From NCBI RefSeq assembly GCF_029784135.1, contig NC_073746.1, positions 150,385,556 to 150,449,555 of the forward strand: 64,000 bases of DNA. Reading direction: 5' to 3'. Shown here piece after piece: positions 11,291 through 22,659 of the stretch. The first letter of the stretch is position 1; the number at the start of each line of letters is the position of its first letter. A model generated the notes under the pieces. The model was not told the DNA's origin. It searched no databases and worked only from the letters and a program-made list of their open reading frames with translations. A program made the position numbers and the translations under genes. This DNA is from Toxorhynchites rutilus septentrionalis (lineage: Eukaryota > Arthropoda > Insecta > Diptera > Culicidae).

Positions 11291-13620
11291 AATTTGTTTG
11301 ACGTTTGAACAAGATTGCTTTTTTCACTTCTTTCTCGATTGTCGTCATCTTAATCACGAAATGTCGGAATCGATCATTGTCGTGAGTGAAATATTTAATT
11401 CAACGTGAAAATATTTACAAAAGCAACAATATTTAGAATGTGAACGTGTACACATTATTGCAAACATCATCCATTGATGACCATCAACGGGGAATTTGTT
11501 ATTTGTTCGATTTTTTAAACCGATATTTTTCTCAAAGTTGTAAACAACTATAAGACACATTAGCTTAACAACGATAACACTCCCATCCAAATGTGCCGCA
11601 ATCTCTTCCGGCCTTGACAAGCGATTGCGGTAACATCTTTCCCATGCTGCTAGTGAATGATCTTCTCTTCTGCGCCGCTACCACCGCGACCGAAAACGGA
11701 ACGGTTGCCATTTCAAATGGTGCAAAGTCACAAAACACGCTACACCGTGTAACTGTCAGTAGATAATTTATCTACGCTGGTTGCTCCAAATGACGTTCAG
11801 GTTTTTGTCGCACCTCAATCGTCTATCTGTGGTTTTGCAGTGCATCAATGGGCACCAGGCATTACCAGCAGCGTATGCAAATTAAGTGATTTACATGAAC
11901 ATTCGAGTGAACAATTACCACTTTGCTAAGTCTATTTCGGACTGTAGTACATGTGTCTGACTCACGGCTATAGGAGAAAAATTACAAACAATTCAGAAGA
12001 TTAGCTGCCGTCTACTGCCGATGCTAGCGAAATACCACAACATTAGCATCTGTTTCGCGTTTAGTCGCGATAAGATATGTTCTGGTCTTAAACCTGAAAT
12101 ATAGGGAACAAGGTGTTTCGCTTTGGTCGAGTGGCGTGTTTGTGAGTGGATTCCGATCGATTTAGATCATGGCACCCAGAATAATATATTCACTGTATCG
12201 TAGCAGTTAACACCAGCTGACCTCAACACCTTCTCGGATGAATATTTTCGCTGCGCGAGATCTCTTGCTGAAACGCAGATGATAACGGTGGACGCAATTA
12301 GGGACAAATTGAAGCTAAATTCGATTTCATGACTGACATAAATAACGAATGATGCTGCAATAATCGTTACGCTTGTAGCACGCGAAATGCACAGCGTCTC
12401 CAGGGAGAGACGAGGCTAATTTTAATTAAATTACGACTACACGGCACCTCTAGTTTCGAAAGGACAAAAAACATGATGCCGTCTGGTTGCTGGTTGTAAA
12501 TCCAAATGCACAGAGTCTATCCCGCGCAAATGTACGATCGACGAGTGCCTCACAGTCTATGATGTTACTGCAGTCTGTGCGCGGTTCACAAGTAGGTTCA
12601 TTAGGTGCATAATTAATGTAAGACCACCTCTAATTAATTTCCCCAGACAGCTTACAAATTCTACGGGAGCAATAGACATTCTTTCAATGGTGTCGCCCAC
12701 ACGTAACGCGGCGAGAAAAAAAAACAGCAAACTCAACTCAGCCCTCGCTCCAGAACCACTTTCGATTCCAAGCTGTGTTAACTCGATTCTAGTAATCCAA
12801 GCAATTCGTTTAGATTCCACCGTTTCGACGCGTCGACATGACAGACATTAAACGGTGAACCTCTTTCCTATCAGCATGGGGAATTTCGCTGCTTACGTTG
12901 AACTTTTCCACCCATAAATCAATTCTTGCCACCTCGCCGCGGCCAGCCGAGAATCACATGGACATAATCCATGCGTTTAATTTCAGTCGCACTTTGAGCG
13001 GCTGCTACACCCGAAAATCCCATCTCCATCAACATCGTCATCCCATTCCCCCCTGCTCCGCTCGCTTCCTCCGTGAGGTGGCCTCGAGCGATCCTCGGTG
13101 AGCCGGAATGGAACCTGCGGGAACTTGTAATTGAAGTAGCCGACAAACGAGCGTTGAATGAGCGAAAAAAAGTGCGGGAGCGCTCGCGAAGTCAGAATTA
13201 ATTAAAGTGAATACCCAACAAGACATATAATTAATGCTGTTTAGCACTACGCCGAATCACACCACACATAGGTACCTACATGGACACAACCACACACGTG
13301 CGCTCGAATGTAGAACGACTGTGGGACGTCCGCCATGCAAATGTTTCGAAGCGATCCGTTTCGCGGATTGCGGCTGCTACCGCTAAGCCTTGCGAAATGG
13401 ATTTTGGTTTGATTCATCTCAGCCTGCCATCGCGCCTAACTCGCGCTAATTCCGGAGGTTGTAAGATGAGGATTTTTATTAAAGTGGTTGAGTGTTTGGA
13501 GAGATCGGACTTAGGATTGACGATGGAAATAATCCGATTGTTGTGTGCTGATAGAGGATATCTCTTCTGTGGGGTTTGGCGTGAAAACAGGGCAGGTCTT
13601 TTACACTAAGAGAGATGACT
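11291..13620. other. Apparently single-copy DNA, no gene recognised
   Basis: No terminal repeats and no similarity to other parts of the window were seen. GC content is higher from about 11600 to 13500. Several frames of 65-109 residues exist (for example 13280-13609 plus and 12557-12820 minus), but none has recognisable domains or paired splice sites. It may be intron or regulatory DNA of a host gene. Confidence 0.4.
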
Positions 13621-14601
13621 TAAACATAGCAGGAACAGGTGCCAGGGTAGAATAGCTCATCCAATTGTGTTTTTTTTGAACAATTGGTTCATTCAATTTC
13701 TGGTGATTATGCCGAAAAGAACAAATAGAATCATGTAGCTCTATGTCGACGAGCTTTATCGTTAGAATGATCGAAATTATTTGGTGTAGTGAAAAGCAGA
13801 TTTTCGTGCTCTGTGCATTAGACTTTGTGCCATCCTATATCTTCTTAACAAGTTAATCGCCTCTAGTCGTCATCTCTATCTGGCTGTATTTCTGCGCAGG
13901 CCCCATCACCCAAATATGGATGACACTTTTTGTACAGAATCAAAAGAATATTCAAAAGAAAATTAATGTAATCATCACTGATATATAAATATATATAAAA
14001 CATATAAATATACACTAGGGTGCCAATGAATGTACAGGAAAACCTGTTTTTGTGCGGTTGCTTTTTATGCGATTTTTCATTTGTGTGACTGTTTAGGTGC
14101 GATTTTATTATTTGTGCGATTAGTTTGTATGATTCGAGACCCGATGTCATAATGAAATCGCACAAACGAGAAATCACCAAAAAAGGGACCGCATAAAAAC
14201 AATTTTGCCTGTATGTAAAAAAATCGACCCAAAAATTTCAAAAAGTTACCCTATACAAAATATTCACCACCTCGAAAAAACACCCTATGCCGAATATCAG
14301 CTCAATCGGACTTAAGGGAGAGTGGCGCAAAGCGGTCAAAGTTTGAGTTTTGACGTAGGACTACGTCTTTCATTTCTATACCGGGGTGTAAAATCAAAGT
14401 TTCGAAAACGAAAGCGTTACGCCGGAATCCGAGATTTTGAGCGTTAATAGCTCCTAAACAACTGAACGAAATGGTATGATAAACACTTCATTCGAAGGAT
14501 AAAAAGTCTACGCGTTCTATACTTGTTACTTTCTGATCCAAAAACTTGTTTCAATAGTCTTAAAATTGCTTTCAAAACAGGCTATTGAAATCACCAATCG
14601 G

Positions 14602-14636
14602 TATATAAGCGAGCGCTGCTCGGAAATCCACACAGT
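14602..14636 (+). promoter_or_regulatory. Pol II core promoter inside GACGTAG copy A
   Basis: tatataag (14602-14609) is followed about 30 bp on by cacagttc, close to the arthropod initiator TCAGTY. The same arrangement, with a perfect tcagtt, occurs in copy B at 21952-21987. Activity is inferred, not shown. Confidence 0.5.
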
Positions 14637-14815
14637 TCAAATTGAACAGCGATTGGAGCATGTTGTCGCTATTGTGGTGAAGCTCTTCGTTTATCATGCA
14701 AGCGCGGATGAACGGTGTCACCAAGAGCCTGTTTGTGCACCTTAGGCCAGAAGGGAATCCATCAGGAGAAGAGTGATGCCACAAATGGTTCCCCGGGAAG
14801 ATCTCGAAGCAGCTG

Positions 14816-14848
14816 CTACACACACACACACACACACGCATACACACG
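14816..14848. repeat. CA-type microsatellite
   Basis: An interrupted run of CA dinucleotides sits at the same relative place as shorter CA tracts at 15808 and 22162 in related sequence, so it is an ancestral feature that expanded here. Confidence 0.8.
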
Positions 14849-14889
14849 CGGAATTCTTCCCGTTTGGATGCCATTCAGCATCGAGAAAG

Positions 14890-16165
14890 ATCCGGAAAAT
14901 AATCTGCCAGTTCCTCTGGGAATTTAAAAATACATTCATGTGAAAGAGTTTATTTGAATGATTTCTATCCATGTAACACTGTGACCAAATATTTTTCAAT
15001 CAAGTGCTATTAACAGGTGGTTATCGAATTAGCATTAACCACTGGTGGGCTTCCAGTACGAGGAAAATTTGGAAATATCTAATCGTTACTGAAAATAATC
15101 TGCCAGTTCCTCTGGGAATTTAAAAATACATTCATGTGAAAGAGTTTATTTGAATGATTTCTATCCATGTAACACTGTGACCAAATATTTTTCAATCAAG
15201 TGCTATTAACAGATGGTTATCGAGTTAGCATTAACCACTGGTGGGCTTCCAGTATCGAGAAAAATATGGAAATATCTAATCGTTACTGAAAATAATCTGC
15301 CAGTTCCTCTGGGAATTTAAAAATACATTCATGTGAAAGAGTTTATTTGAATGTTTTCTATCCATGTAACACTGTGCCCAAATACATTTGGTTTTGTGAT
15401 TTTTCAATCAATCGCAATTAACAGAATAGCTTCTGAAGATTATTCTTCCCCATCAGTAGGATATTTCCGTATCCAATATTGTATGCGCCCGCAATCGATT
15501 ATTGCTCAGTCGCCGAAAGTTCCGAGCTCAGAGAGTTCATTCCCCTCTAGTTTGCCTTCCAAATTGCCATCGTAAACCACGCCTTCTCTCGATTCAATCA
15601 CGCACAAAAAGCATACTTAAGCGATATTCTGGTGGTGAGATGCATTCATTTTTCGTGAGGACATCAACAAGACAACATCGTTGCTGAGGGTGCTGGACGG
15701 CGAAGGATCGAGATCTGCCCTGAAACGCAAGCAGTTTGTTTGAAACTGTGAGGGAGCACAGAGAAGCCGATCCTTCAGGAGAAGAGAAGGTGACCATCAA
15801 AGCAGCCGCTACACACACACATACACGCACGGAATTCTTTCCGTTTGGATGTCATTCAGCATCGAGAAAGATCCGGAAAATAATCTGCTAGTTCCTCTGG
15901 GAATTTAAAAATACATTCATGTGAAAGAGTTTATTTGAATGATTTCTATCCATGTAACACTGTGACCAAATATTTTTCAATCAAGTGCTATTAACAGATG
16001 GTTATCGAGTTAGCATTAACCACTGGTGGGCTTCCAGTATCGAGAAAAATATGGAAATATCTAATCGTTACTGAAAATAATCTGCCAGTTTCTCTGGGAA
16101 TTTTAAATTACATTCATGTGAAAGAGTTTATTTTAATGTTTTCTATCCATGTAACACTGTGACCA
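14890..16165. repeat. 197-bp tandem repeats in two blocks
   Basis: Units beginning aataatctgccagttcctct start near 14900, 15096, 15293, 15881 and 16078. Spacing inside each block is 196-197 bp. The first block has three units (the last truncated) and the second has two. Between them lies unrelated sequence that is itself part of a larger duplication. Copy B (22250) has a single unit, so the expansion is specific to this copy. Confidence 0.85.
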
Positions 16166-17255
16166 AATACATTTGGTTTTGTGATTTTTCAATCAATCGC
16201 AATTAACAGGATAGCTTCGGAAGATTATTCTTCCCCATCAGTAGGATATTTCCGTATCCAACATTGGATGTATAAAATCTTGTGCCTCCAACGTAACGCT
16301 CTCGTTTTCGAAGTCCCCCAAATATTCATTCATTCAGAATGAATTCAGATTCAACTTGAAACAAATGATCTCTAAATCAACGATAGTCCTACGTCACCCT
16401 TGCGGTTATATCATAGATATAACCCACTTCCTGTTTTTTCGAAAATCGAAAAATCTCCTAAGGTAATCGGAAATCGGGGTTTTAGAAAAAAAAATTTTGA
16501 TGCCAAATGTTTTACAATGGCTTGAAACGTCGAGATCTATTGTCATCTCAAAAAATTTCTTTTGTCAAAAATCGACACTCTGGGACTTAGTTTTTTTGCG
16601 GAATACAAAACGAAAAGTATGGTTTTGGGTGCCAACAAAAAAAAATATTTTTTTTGAAAAAAAATTCGGGGTAACTGTAAATCTCGACAAGTAATGCAAT
16701 TTAAAGACATTTGGCATCAAATTTTTTTTTTCGGAAACCTCGATTTTCTTTGATTTTTCGGTTTTCAAAAAATTTAAATTTTAACGTTTGTAGCACCAAT
16801 AAATGAAGTACGAATGAGCTAATATTCTGCATAGGGTATATTATCGTGCAAATCAACATTCCGTAGCAAGTCGCGAATGAAAAATCGGGATAACTACTTT
16901 TATTGGCACCCAAAACCATACTTTTCGTTTCGTATTCCGAAAAAAAAACCCGTCCCAGAGTGACGATTTTTGACAATAAAATTTTTTTCGAGATGACACT
17001 AGATCTCGACGTTGTATGCCATTTTATAACATTTGGCATCAAATTTTTTTTTTTCGAAAATCCCGATTTCCTTTACTCCCCCCTTGGGTGATTTTTCGCC
17101 CCCCTATCTCTTAAATTCAATTGAGCTGATATTTTGCATAGGGTGTTTTTTCGAGGTGGTGAACATTTTTTATGGGATAACTTTTTGAAATTCGAGATGA
17201 CCATTTTCATTGGCACCCTAATATACGCATTATACAGTACTTTTAAAATGTTATA

Positions 17256-17382
17256 TTGGGTTGCCATAAAAGTAATCGCCGATTAAGTTTTAAAATGATC
17301 AACATTCCATCTTTATGCGTTCAATCTATGTAAAAAAAGATTTGTACTGAAACAATCGGCTATTACTTTTCGAGCAACCCAA
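17256..17382. mobile_element. 127-bp mariner-derived MITE
   Basis: The ends ttgggttgccataaaagtaa and its imperfect inverse are flanked by TA on both sides (17254-17255, 17383-17384). The terminal sequence resembles mauritiana-type mariner ends. It is an internal-deletion derivative with no coding sequence. Confidence 0.85.
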
Positions 17383-17639
17383 TATTTGTTTTTATAGTTT
17401 ACACGATTAAAGATCTGAGCCCTCTATTTTTTTTCTATTGTTCATATTTTTTCTTGAAAGCTGATGTTTTTTTCATAACATGCTCACAAATCAGAGAGAT
17501 TGTTTTTTTCGTTTTTGAATTATTATTTTTCAAAATTAACATGTTTCGGTTGCGCAGGTAGCCTAACAAAATAATAACAATTGAACTAATTTTATTCCGA
17601 ACCTGCAATGTGCATAGTGAGAAAGCATAAGATTTTTTT

Positions 17640-18030
17640 TTTCCAAAATATATATTTTATTAAGGCACTTTTTTTAACTTTGGAGAACCTCGCTTTAGAA
17701 ACCGAATTGAGAATTTCGATGTGTTTCATGTTATGCTTTTATGTTTTTGTTCGGATATTTTACTAGTTTTAATTGATTAAGACGATGTTGTCGGATGAAT
17801 GTTATATCTAAACAAATAAACCGCGTAAACTATAAAAACAAATACAATCAATAACTACGAAAACAAAATCTAATTTTTATTTTTATTTTTTTTTTCAAAG
17901 AAGACTAGTTCATTGACTTCAATTTGATAATTGATACAGTAGTTCAAAAGTTGTGAGTTTTAGAAAAAAGTCATTTTTTTAAAAAGGGGAAACATATTTT
18001 TTAGACCACCTTCAACACTGTGACCAAATA
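17640..18030. repeat. AT-rich dispersed repeat shared with 36.75 and 49.84 kb
   Basis: Phrases such as aaacaaatacaatcaa, agtagttcaaaagtt and agaccacctt recur near 36750-36900 and 49835-50030. A linked block with gaaaatctgagaaccac occurs at 18370 and 50110. Ends were not defined. Confidence 0.5.
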
Positions 18031-18032
18031 TA

Positions 18033-18240
18033 CCACGACTGGGTCAAATGACCCCTTTTGATTTTTTGTCAAAATTGCTATACAAGTAACATTACCTCAT
18101 CGTCATTTGTCTTTACTACTTTTATTAAAAAAATCATCAGTGTATTCTTCAATATTTACTCCTTATCAAATTGTGCGAAATAATATATTTTGAGCTTTAC
18201 ATAGTAATATTTCAAAGAAGGGTAATTTGACTCCCTGTGG
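18033..18240. mobile_element. 208-bp MITE with ccac/gggtcaaa ends
   Basis: The left end ccacgactgggtcaaatgac and the inverse of the right end (ccacagggagtcaaattacc) form imperfect inverted repeats flanked by TA (18031-18032 and 18241-18242). It has no coding content. Confidence 0.6.
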
Positions 18241-18512
18241 TAGGAATGGATATACATGAATATCGGTAGGTTTAGTGTATAATGGATATGGGTACCTTAA
18301 GGAAAAAAATGAAAAAAATACAGGTCTAATATTTTGCGATAAGGAACAAAACTGCCAATTTTATTGAAAATCTGAGAACCACCATATCGATTTGACATGG
18401 AATGGCTAATGTTGTAAAATTTTTCAAATGCCACTTTTAATGTGTTTTTCTCCTTTAACACAACTTTTGAGACCTAATCAGTTACCTACAATTATGAGTA
18501 TTATTTTCAATA

Positions 18513-19358
18513 CAGGTCGGACTCGATTATATACAGACTCGATTATATGTGATTCGATTATATACAATTTAGGACTCGATTATATACAATTTGGAGAAAA
18601 AATATTGTTTTTTTATTATTTCAAATATGACTTATTTAAGAAGAAATGTAACCTTTCAACGTTAAGGTGAAGATATTACATGTACAGAGGGATAACTATC
18701 GTGATTTTTGAAGATTTAGCTTGAATTTTCCCCAGGAATGGTTTATATCGATATTGCAGTCAAATTAAGAAAGATAGAAGTTGGGTGTCAAAGAACAAAT
18801 TGAAGCGCAGTAAGAGTGCTTCAATTTAATTGATATAAACAATCTAGTTTAATATAATTTTTTAGGATAAAATAAATAATAACACATTAAAAAATATTAA
18901 CTTTTAAGTTTTTCACTTCCAAAATGTTATTAAAATCCACTAATTTAAATGTTCACCTACTATATCCTGTGCTAAATTTTCTTATCTTTCAAATGAAAGC
19001 AACAGAATCGTCTTCCGTAGCGTACTTTTTAATGTAGAGCCAGTTTGAGGCAACAGAGTCCAAAACAAACAAAAGTTCTATAACTCTGTCATTGTTTAAA
19101 TTCCAACATATGCATAGAAGGATTTTTTCATCAAATTCGATCATCTATTTCCTCCAGAAAGAATCAGGATAAAATTATTTTTTTCATTTGAGAAGGGTGT
19201 TTTCTGCCTTTAAGGGGATGAATCAAAAATGAAATTCTTCTTTTTTATTCAAAAAACGAAAAATACATGCAAAAAAAATCAATAAAAAAATATTTTTTTT
19301 GACTCGATTATATATAGTGAAAAGAAATCAGAAACTGTATATAATCGAGTCCGCTCTG
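18513..19358. mobile_element. pogo-like non-autonomous element, cgattatata type ends
   Basis: The left end caggtcggactcgattatat continues with three further copies of the word cgattata. The right end carries the inverse (ataatcgagtccgctctg). TA precedes the element; the right flank reads AA, a probable mutation of TA. The interior (gtttatatcgatattgcag and neighbouring phrases) is shared with 57990-58600, but the repeated terminal word differs there. Confidence 0.65.
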
Positions 19359-19359
19359 A

Positions 19360-20215
19360 ATACCCAAACTCATCCGCGTTTCTGGGATATGATCACAATG
19401 TTTGCCCCGCACTCAAACGGCTAAGCTCTTCATGAATCATTCTGTAGAATTTGCAGATCATTTATTGAGAAGAACTCGAAGTTTGATAGAATGCAAAAAG
19501 TGGTATTTTTAGGTGAAATGAATGGAAGTGCTTGTAAAATCGACACCGACAGGGTAAAACCAATACCTCGAGAAACACTAATGAAAACTTGTTACAACAT
19601 TTTTAAAGCACTAACATGATATCAATTTACTATATGGACAATTCAAGGCGGGGTGGGGGGGAGGCGGCGTATAGGGTTGTATAGTTGCGAATGATACGCA
19701 ATTGGATTTCACAGATTTTTTAAGATATAAAACAAAGAAAAATGGATCATTGAACCCCATAGCTCTAGCTGCTGATGTTGGTTTGAAATCTATAAATCTC
19801 AGCCAGCACTTATTTTTTTATTGAAAGAGTGTTTCAGATTGGTTTTTTACCAATCTTGAAGCCAGACGGTACTCATGCTGAGTAGGTGCCTGAATTCGAG
19901 ATTATTCGATATCAAGGAATAATCAAGACCTCCATCCACATAACACGTTGCTACAAATTCTCGAGGACGCAGTGCTTTCAACCTAGTTGAAGGTCTGATG
20001 ACTCTTCTTCCCCGGGACTTAGTAGGTTCAATACTTCCTCATGATCATGATGGATCTCACTTGGATGATAAACTCAAAACAGGGGCCCGGACATGGAAAC
20101 GAAACATTTTGAGCATGCAGGGGAATCGTTAGCCGATGTATGGATTAACCTAGCGATCGATAGTTATCCCGTCATAGCAGAATATATTGAGTCCGCAATA
20201 CCAAATCGATGAAGC
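19360..20215. other. Unassigned DNA between mobile elements
   Basis: Contains a G-rich run near 19650 and moderately GC-rich sequence at 19850-20200 that could be a degraded retroelement. No readable protein motif was found. Confidence 0.3.
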
Positions 20216-20219
20216 GGAA

Positions 20220-20760
20220 TTATTTTTTTATAAGGGAGAGGGAGGTTTGTCTTGCGTTACTTATTGTTACACACGTGGTGCAAAAACTGCAAAAACTGCG
20301 CCTGACGTGAATGGTGTAAAGGAGCTTGGAGATGGTGTTGCCAATTTTTACTGACACTTTCCGGCCTGTCAGATGTGATTGTAACCAACGCTGAAAGGAG
20401 CCACTAAATCCAAGACGATGAAGTTTGACTGTTAGTTGGTGGTTGACTGTGTCGAACGCTGCTAAGAAATCCTTGTGTATCGCATCGATTTGTTGACGTA
20501 ACTGTAAAGTTCGAGCAACGAAGAATGGTAAACAGTCAGATTTGTAGATGTGGACCGATTGAAAACGGATCCATGCTGCTGTTCGGCTATGTAGCCTTTG
20601 CAGACATGAGAGATGCAATTCAGAACTATTATTTCTATCATTTTACAACCTTTCTTGAAAACAGAAAAAAAAGAACTCTTCCATGTTTCCGGAAAAATAT
20701 TACATTCGACGGAGCGGTTAAATAAGTGGTTCAGTGGTTGAGACAAGCTTTTGGAGCACT
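20220..20760 (-). pseudogene. Non-LTR retrotransposon reverse transcriptase relic
   Basis: Reading leftwards, one frame gives PLNHLFNRSVECNIFPETWK and SVFKKG, then, after a deletion, MIEIIVLNCISHVCKGYI and EQQHGSVFNRSTSTNL. A shifted frame continues IDAIHKDFLAAFDTVNHQLT and LGFSGSFQRWLQSHLTGR. These correspond to fingers/palm blocks of Jockey/CR1-type reverse transcriptases, with the first catalytic Asp in the AFDTVNH block. The FADD block with the other two aspartates is absent. Frameshifts and truncation make it non-functional. No 3' tail or target duplication was found. It probably represents a 5'-truncated insertion. Confidence 0.8.
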
Positions 20761-21685
20761 TTTTTAAAATAATGGAAGAAACACCATCAGACCCAGAATT
20801 TGAGGATTGTTTCAGCTTTCAGCATGCTTTCTCCACGGCGTTTGAGCTAATCACAGCTGGTGATATATGTTATTACTTCTGCGGCGATTTGACTGTCATC
20901 AAGATAGTCTTCTCCTAAGATGTTGTTAAATTGGATTCGGAAAAGCTTACAGAAGATACCACAAAGTGGATAAACAAGCGATTGCATAACATTATTTCAT
21001 AGTCCTACGTCAAAAATGCATTCGGATCCTAGACACAACCCTCTAAATTTTCCATTAAAAATTCTATTAACTTTGACTCTTTTTCTGGTGGAATAGTGTT
21101 AAGTGTACTTCTTTCGATTGTTTGTTCTTCGAGTGTTAATCATTTCTTCGAATATTAGAGCAATATACCTTCGCAAGAGAAATTCAGCGATTCCATGGAT
21201 AAAAGATCTACAAAAAATGTTATACAGAAAAGATCTACAAAAAAAGCGTGACTACATTCTGCTGTTAATGTAATTTTTGGAAAGGTAGGACTTTTTTTTG
21301 TACAAAATATTTATAAGAACTATACAAAAACCGAAACTCATACTATCTTGAGTTTTATATGTTATGAAAATTTCAACTTTCCAAATGTCATTTGAGAACC
21401 AGGCTCTCTTTGGTTTCGACACCTCAAAACCCATAAAAATAATTCTTTTCAAAGCTTTCGCATAAAAGTAAATGTTTGAGCTGCAGTCCACATTTTTTCT
21501 AGAACGTTCATTTAAATACCTTCCATTTTTTGCAAAAAGATTAGTAACAGAATTCACCGAAATCAGTATAAAAATGGGAAAATTTAATACCTGATAAATA
21601 AAAAAAAACAATTGTTTCTGGCATTTTGACATTTTATGTAATTAAATCTCAATTTTTTATTGAGTGTGTAATCTAGTTCGTTCCG
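20761..21685. other. Unassigned AT-rich DNA with an isolated GACGTAG-family 3' end
   Basis: At 21002-21050 the sequence agtcctacgtcaaaaatgc, a cctagacacaacc segment and a T-rich tract match the 3' ends near 377 and 44956. The rest shows no coding or repeat signature that I can support; a 126-residue minus frame at 21252-21632 has no recognisable domain. Confidence 0.35.
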
Positions 21686-22622
21686 TTTTGACGTAGGACT
21701 ACGTCGTTCATTTCTATACCGGAGTTTCGAAAACGAAAGCGTTACGCCGGAGATCGAGATTTTGAGTGAGATTTTGAGAGATAGCTCCTAAACAACTGAT
21801 TTTGTTGATTGATAAACTGAGTTGATTGATAAACACTTCATTCGAAAGATAAAATGTCTACGCGTTATATACTTGTTAGTTTTTGATCCAAAAACTTGTT
21901 TCAATAGCCTTAGAATTGCTTTCAAAACAGGCTATTGAAATCACTAATCGGTATATAAGCGAGCGCCGCTCGGAAATCCACTCAGTTATAATTGAACAGC
22001 GATTGGAGCATGTTGTCGCTGTTCTGGTGGAGCTAACTTCGTTCATCATGAAAGCACTTATGATTGGTGTCACCAAGAGCCTGGAGAGTGATGCCACTGC
22101 AAAGGCGACCAAGAGAATATCAGCATCGAAAAACGGTTCCGCTTGAGACATTGGAGCAGATGCCGCACACACATACACGCGCGGAGCTCTTTTCGTTTGG
22201 TTCTCATCCAGCATCGGGAAGATTCCGGATAAATGTTATCGTTGCTGAAAAACAATCTGCCAGTTCCCCATGGAATTGAAAATTACATTCAAGCGAAAGA
22301 GTTTATTTGAAGGTTTTCTATTCATATAATACTGCGACCAAACACAATTGGTTTTGTGATTTTTCAATCATGTGCAATTGGCAGGAGCTTCTGAAGATTA
22401 TTCTTCCCCATCAGTAGAATATTTTCGTATCCAATATTATATGCATAAAACCTTGTGCCTCCAACGTAACGCTCTCGTTTTCCCCCAAAGTCCCCCAAAT
22501 ATTCATTTATTCATTCATTCAGAATGGATTAAGATTCAACTTCAAACAAATGATCACTAAATCAACGATAGTCCTACGTCAACATTGCGGTTATACCTCA
22601 GATATAACCCACTTCCTGTTTT
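21686..22622 (+). mobile_element. GACGTAG-family element, promoter-bearing subtype, copy B
   Basis: The 5' end is ttttgacgtaggactacgtc, and the 3' end has agtcctacgtcaacattgc, a stem-loop and acttcctgttttttt. The order of parts follows copy A: 5' end, gttacgccgg segment, TATA promoter, CA-rich tract, one 197-bp unit and 3' hairpin. At about 0.94 kb it is probably close to the ancestral length. A mariner relic abuts it on the right. Confidence 0.65.
21952..21987 (+). promoter_or_regulatory. TATA plus initiator inside GACGTAG copy B
   Basis: tatataag at 21952 is followed by actcagtt; the A of the initiator TCAGTT is at about 21984, 32 bases from the start of the TATA box. This is the standard insect core-promoter geometry. 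Function is inferred. Confidence 0.55.
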
Positions 22623-22659
22623 TTTTGCAATGAAGAAATCATTTATTTGAATTAATATA

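Larger units (their letters stand above)
14348..16437 (+). mobile_element. GACGTAG-family element, promoter-bearing subtype, copy A
   Basis: The 5' end is ttttgacgtaggactacgtc (14348-14367). The 3' part (16385-16437) has agtcctacgtcaccc, a 9-bp stem-loop and acttcctgtttttt. It matches copy B (21686-22622) at both ends and over the promoter region. The interior is expanded by 197-bp tandem repeats and by a larger duplication that carries the gcatcgagaaagatccggaa segment twice (14880 and 15860). It is nested in the foldback element 14016-17220. No substantial open frame is conserved between copies. Confidence 0.65.
14016..17220. mobile_element. Foldback element with tagggtgccaatgaa ends and an 8-bp target duplication
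   Basis: The ends tagggtgccaatgaa (14016) and its inverse (to 17220) lie between direct repeats atatacac and atatacgc (7 of 8 identical). Matching inverted blocks occur inside: atttcaaaaagttaccctat with caccacctcgaaaaaacacc near 14237-14290, and their inverses near 17130-17200. Further blocks with catcaaatttttttt occur near 16500, 16720 and 17035. An 8-bp duplication is typical of hAT-type insertion, but no transposase is present. A GACGTAG element (14348-16437) has inserted inside, and a different AT-rich segment may lie at 14030-14210. Confidence 0.6.

Noticed and set aside
14816..14848. CA repeat as a notable structure
   Set aside because: Ordinary microsatellite, and shorter versions are found in related copies.
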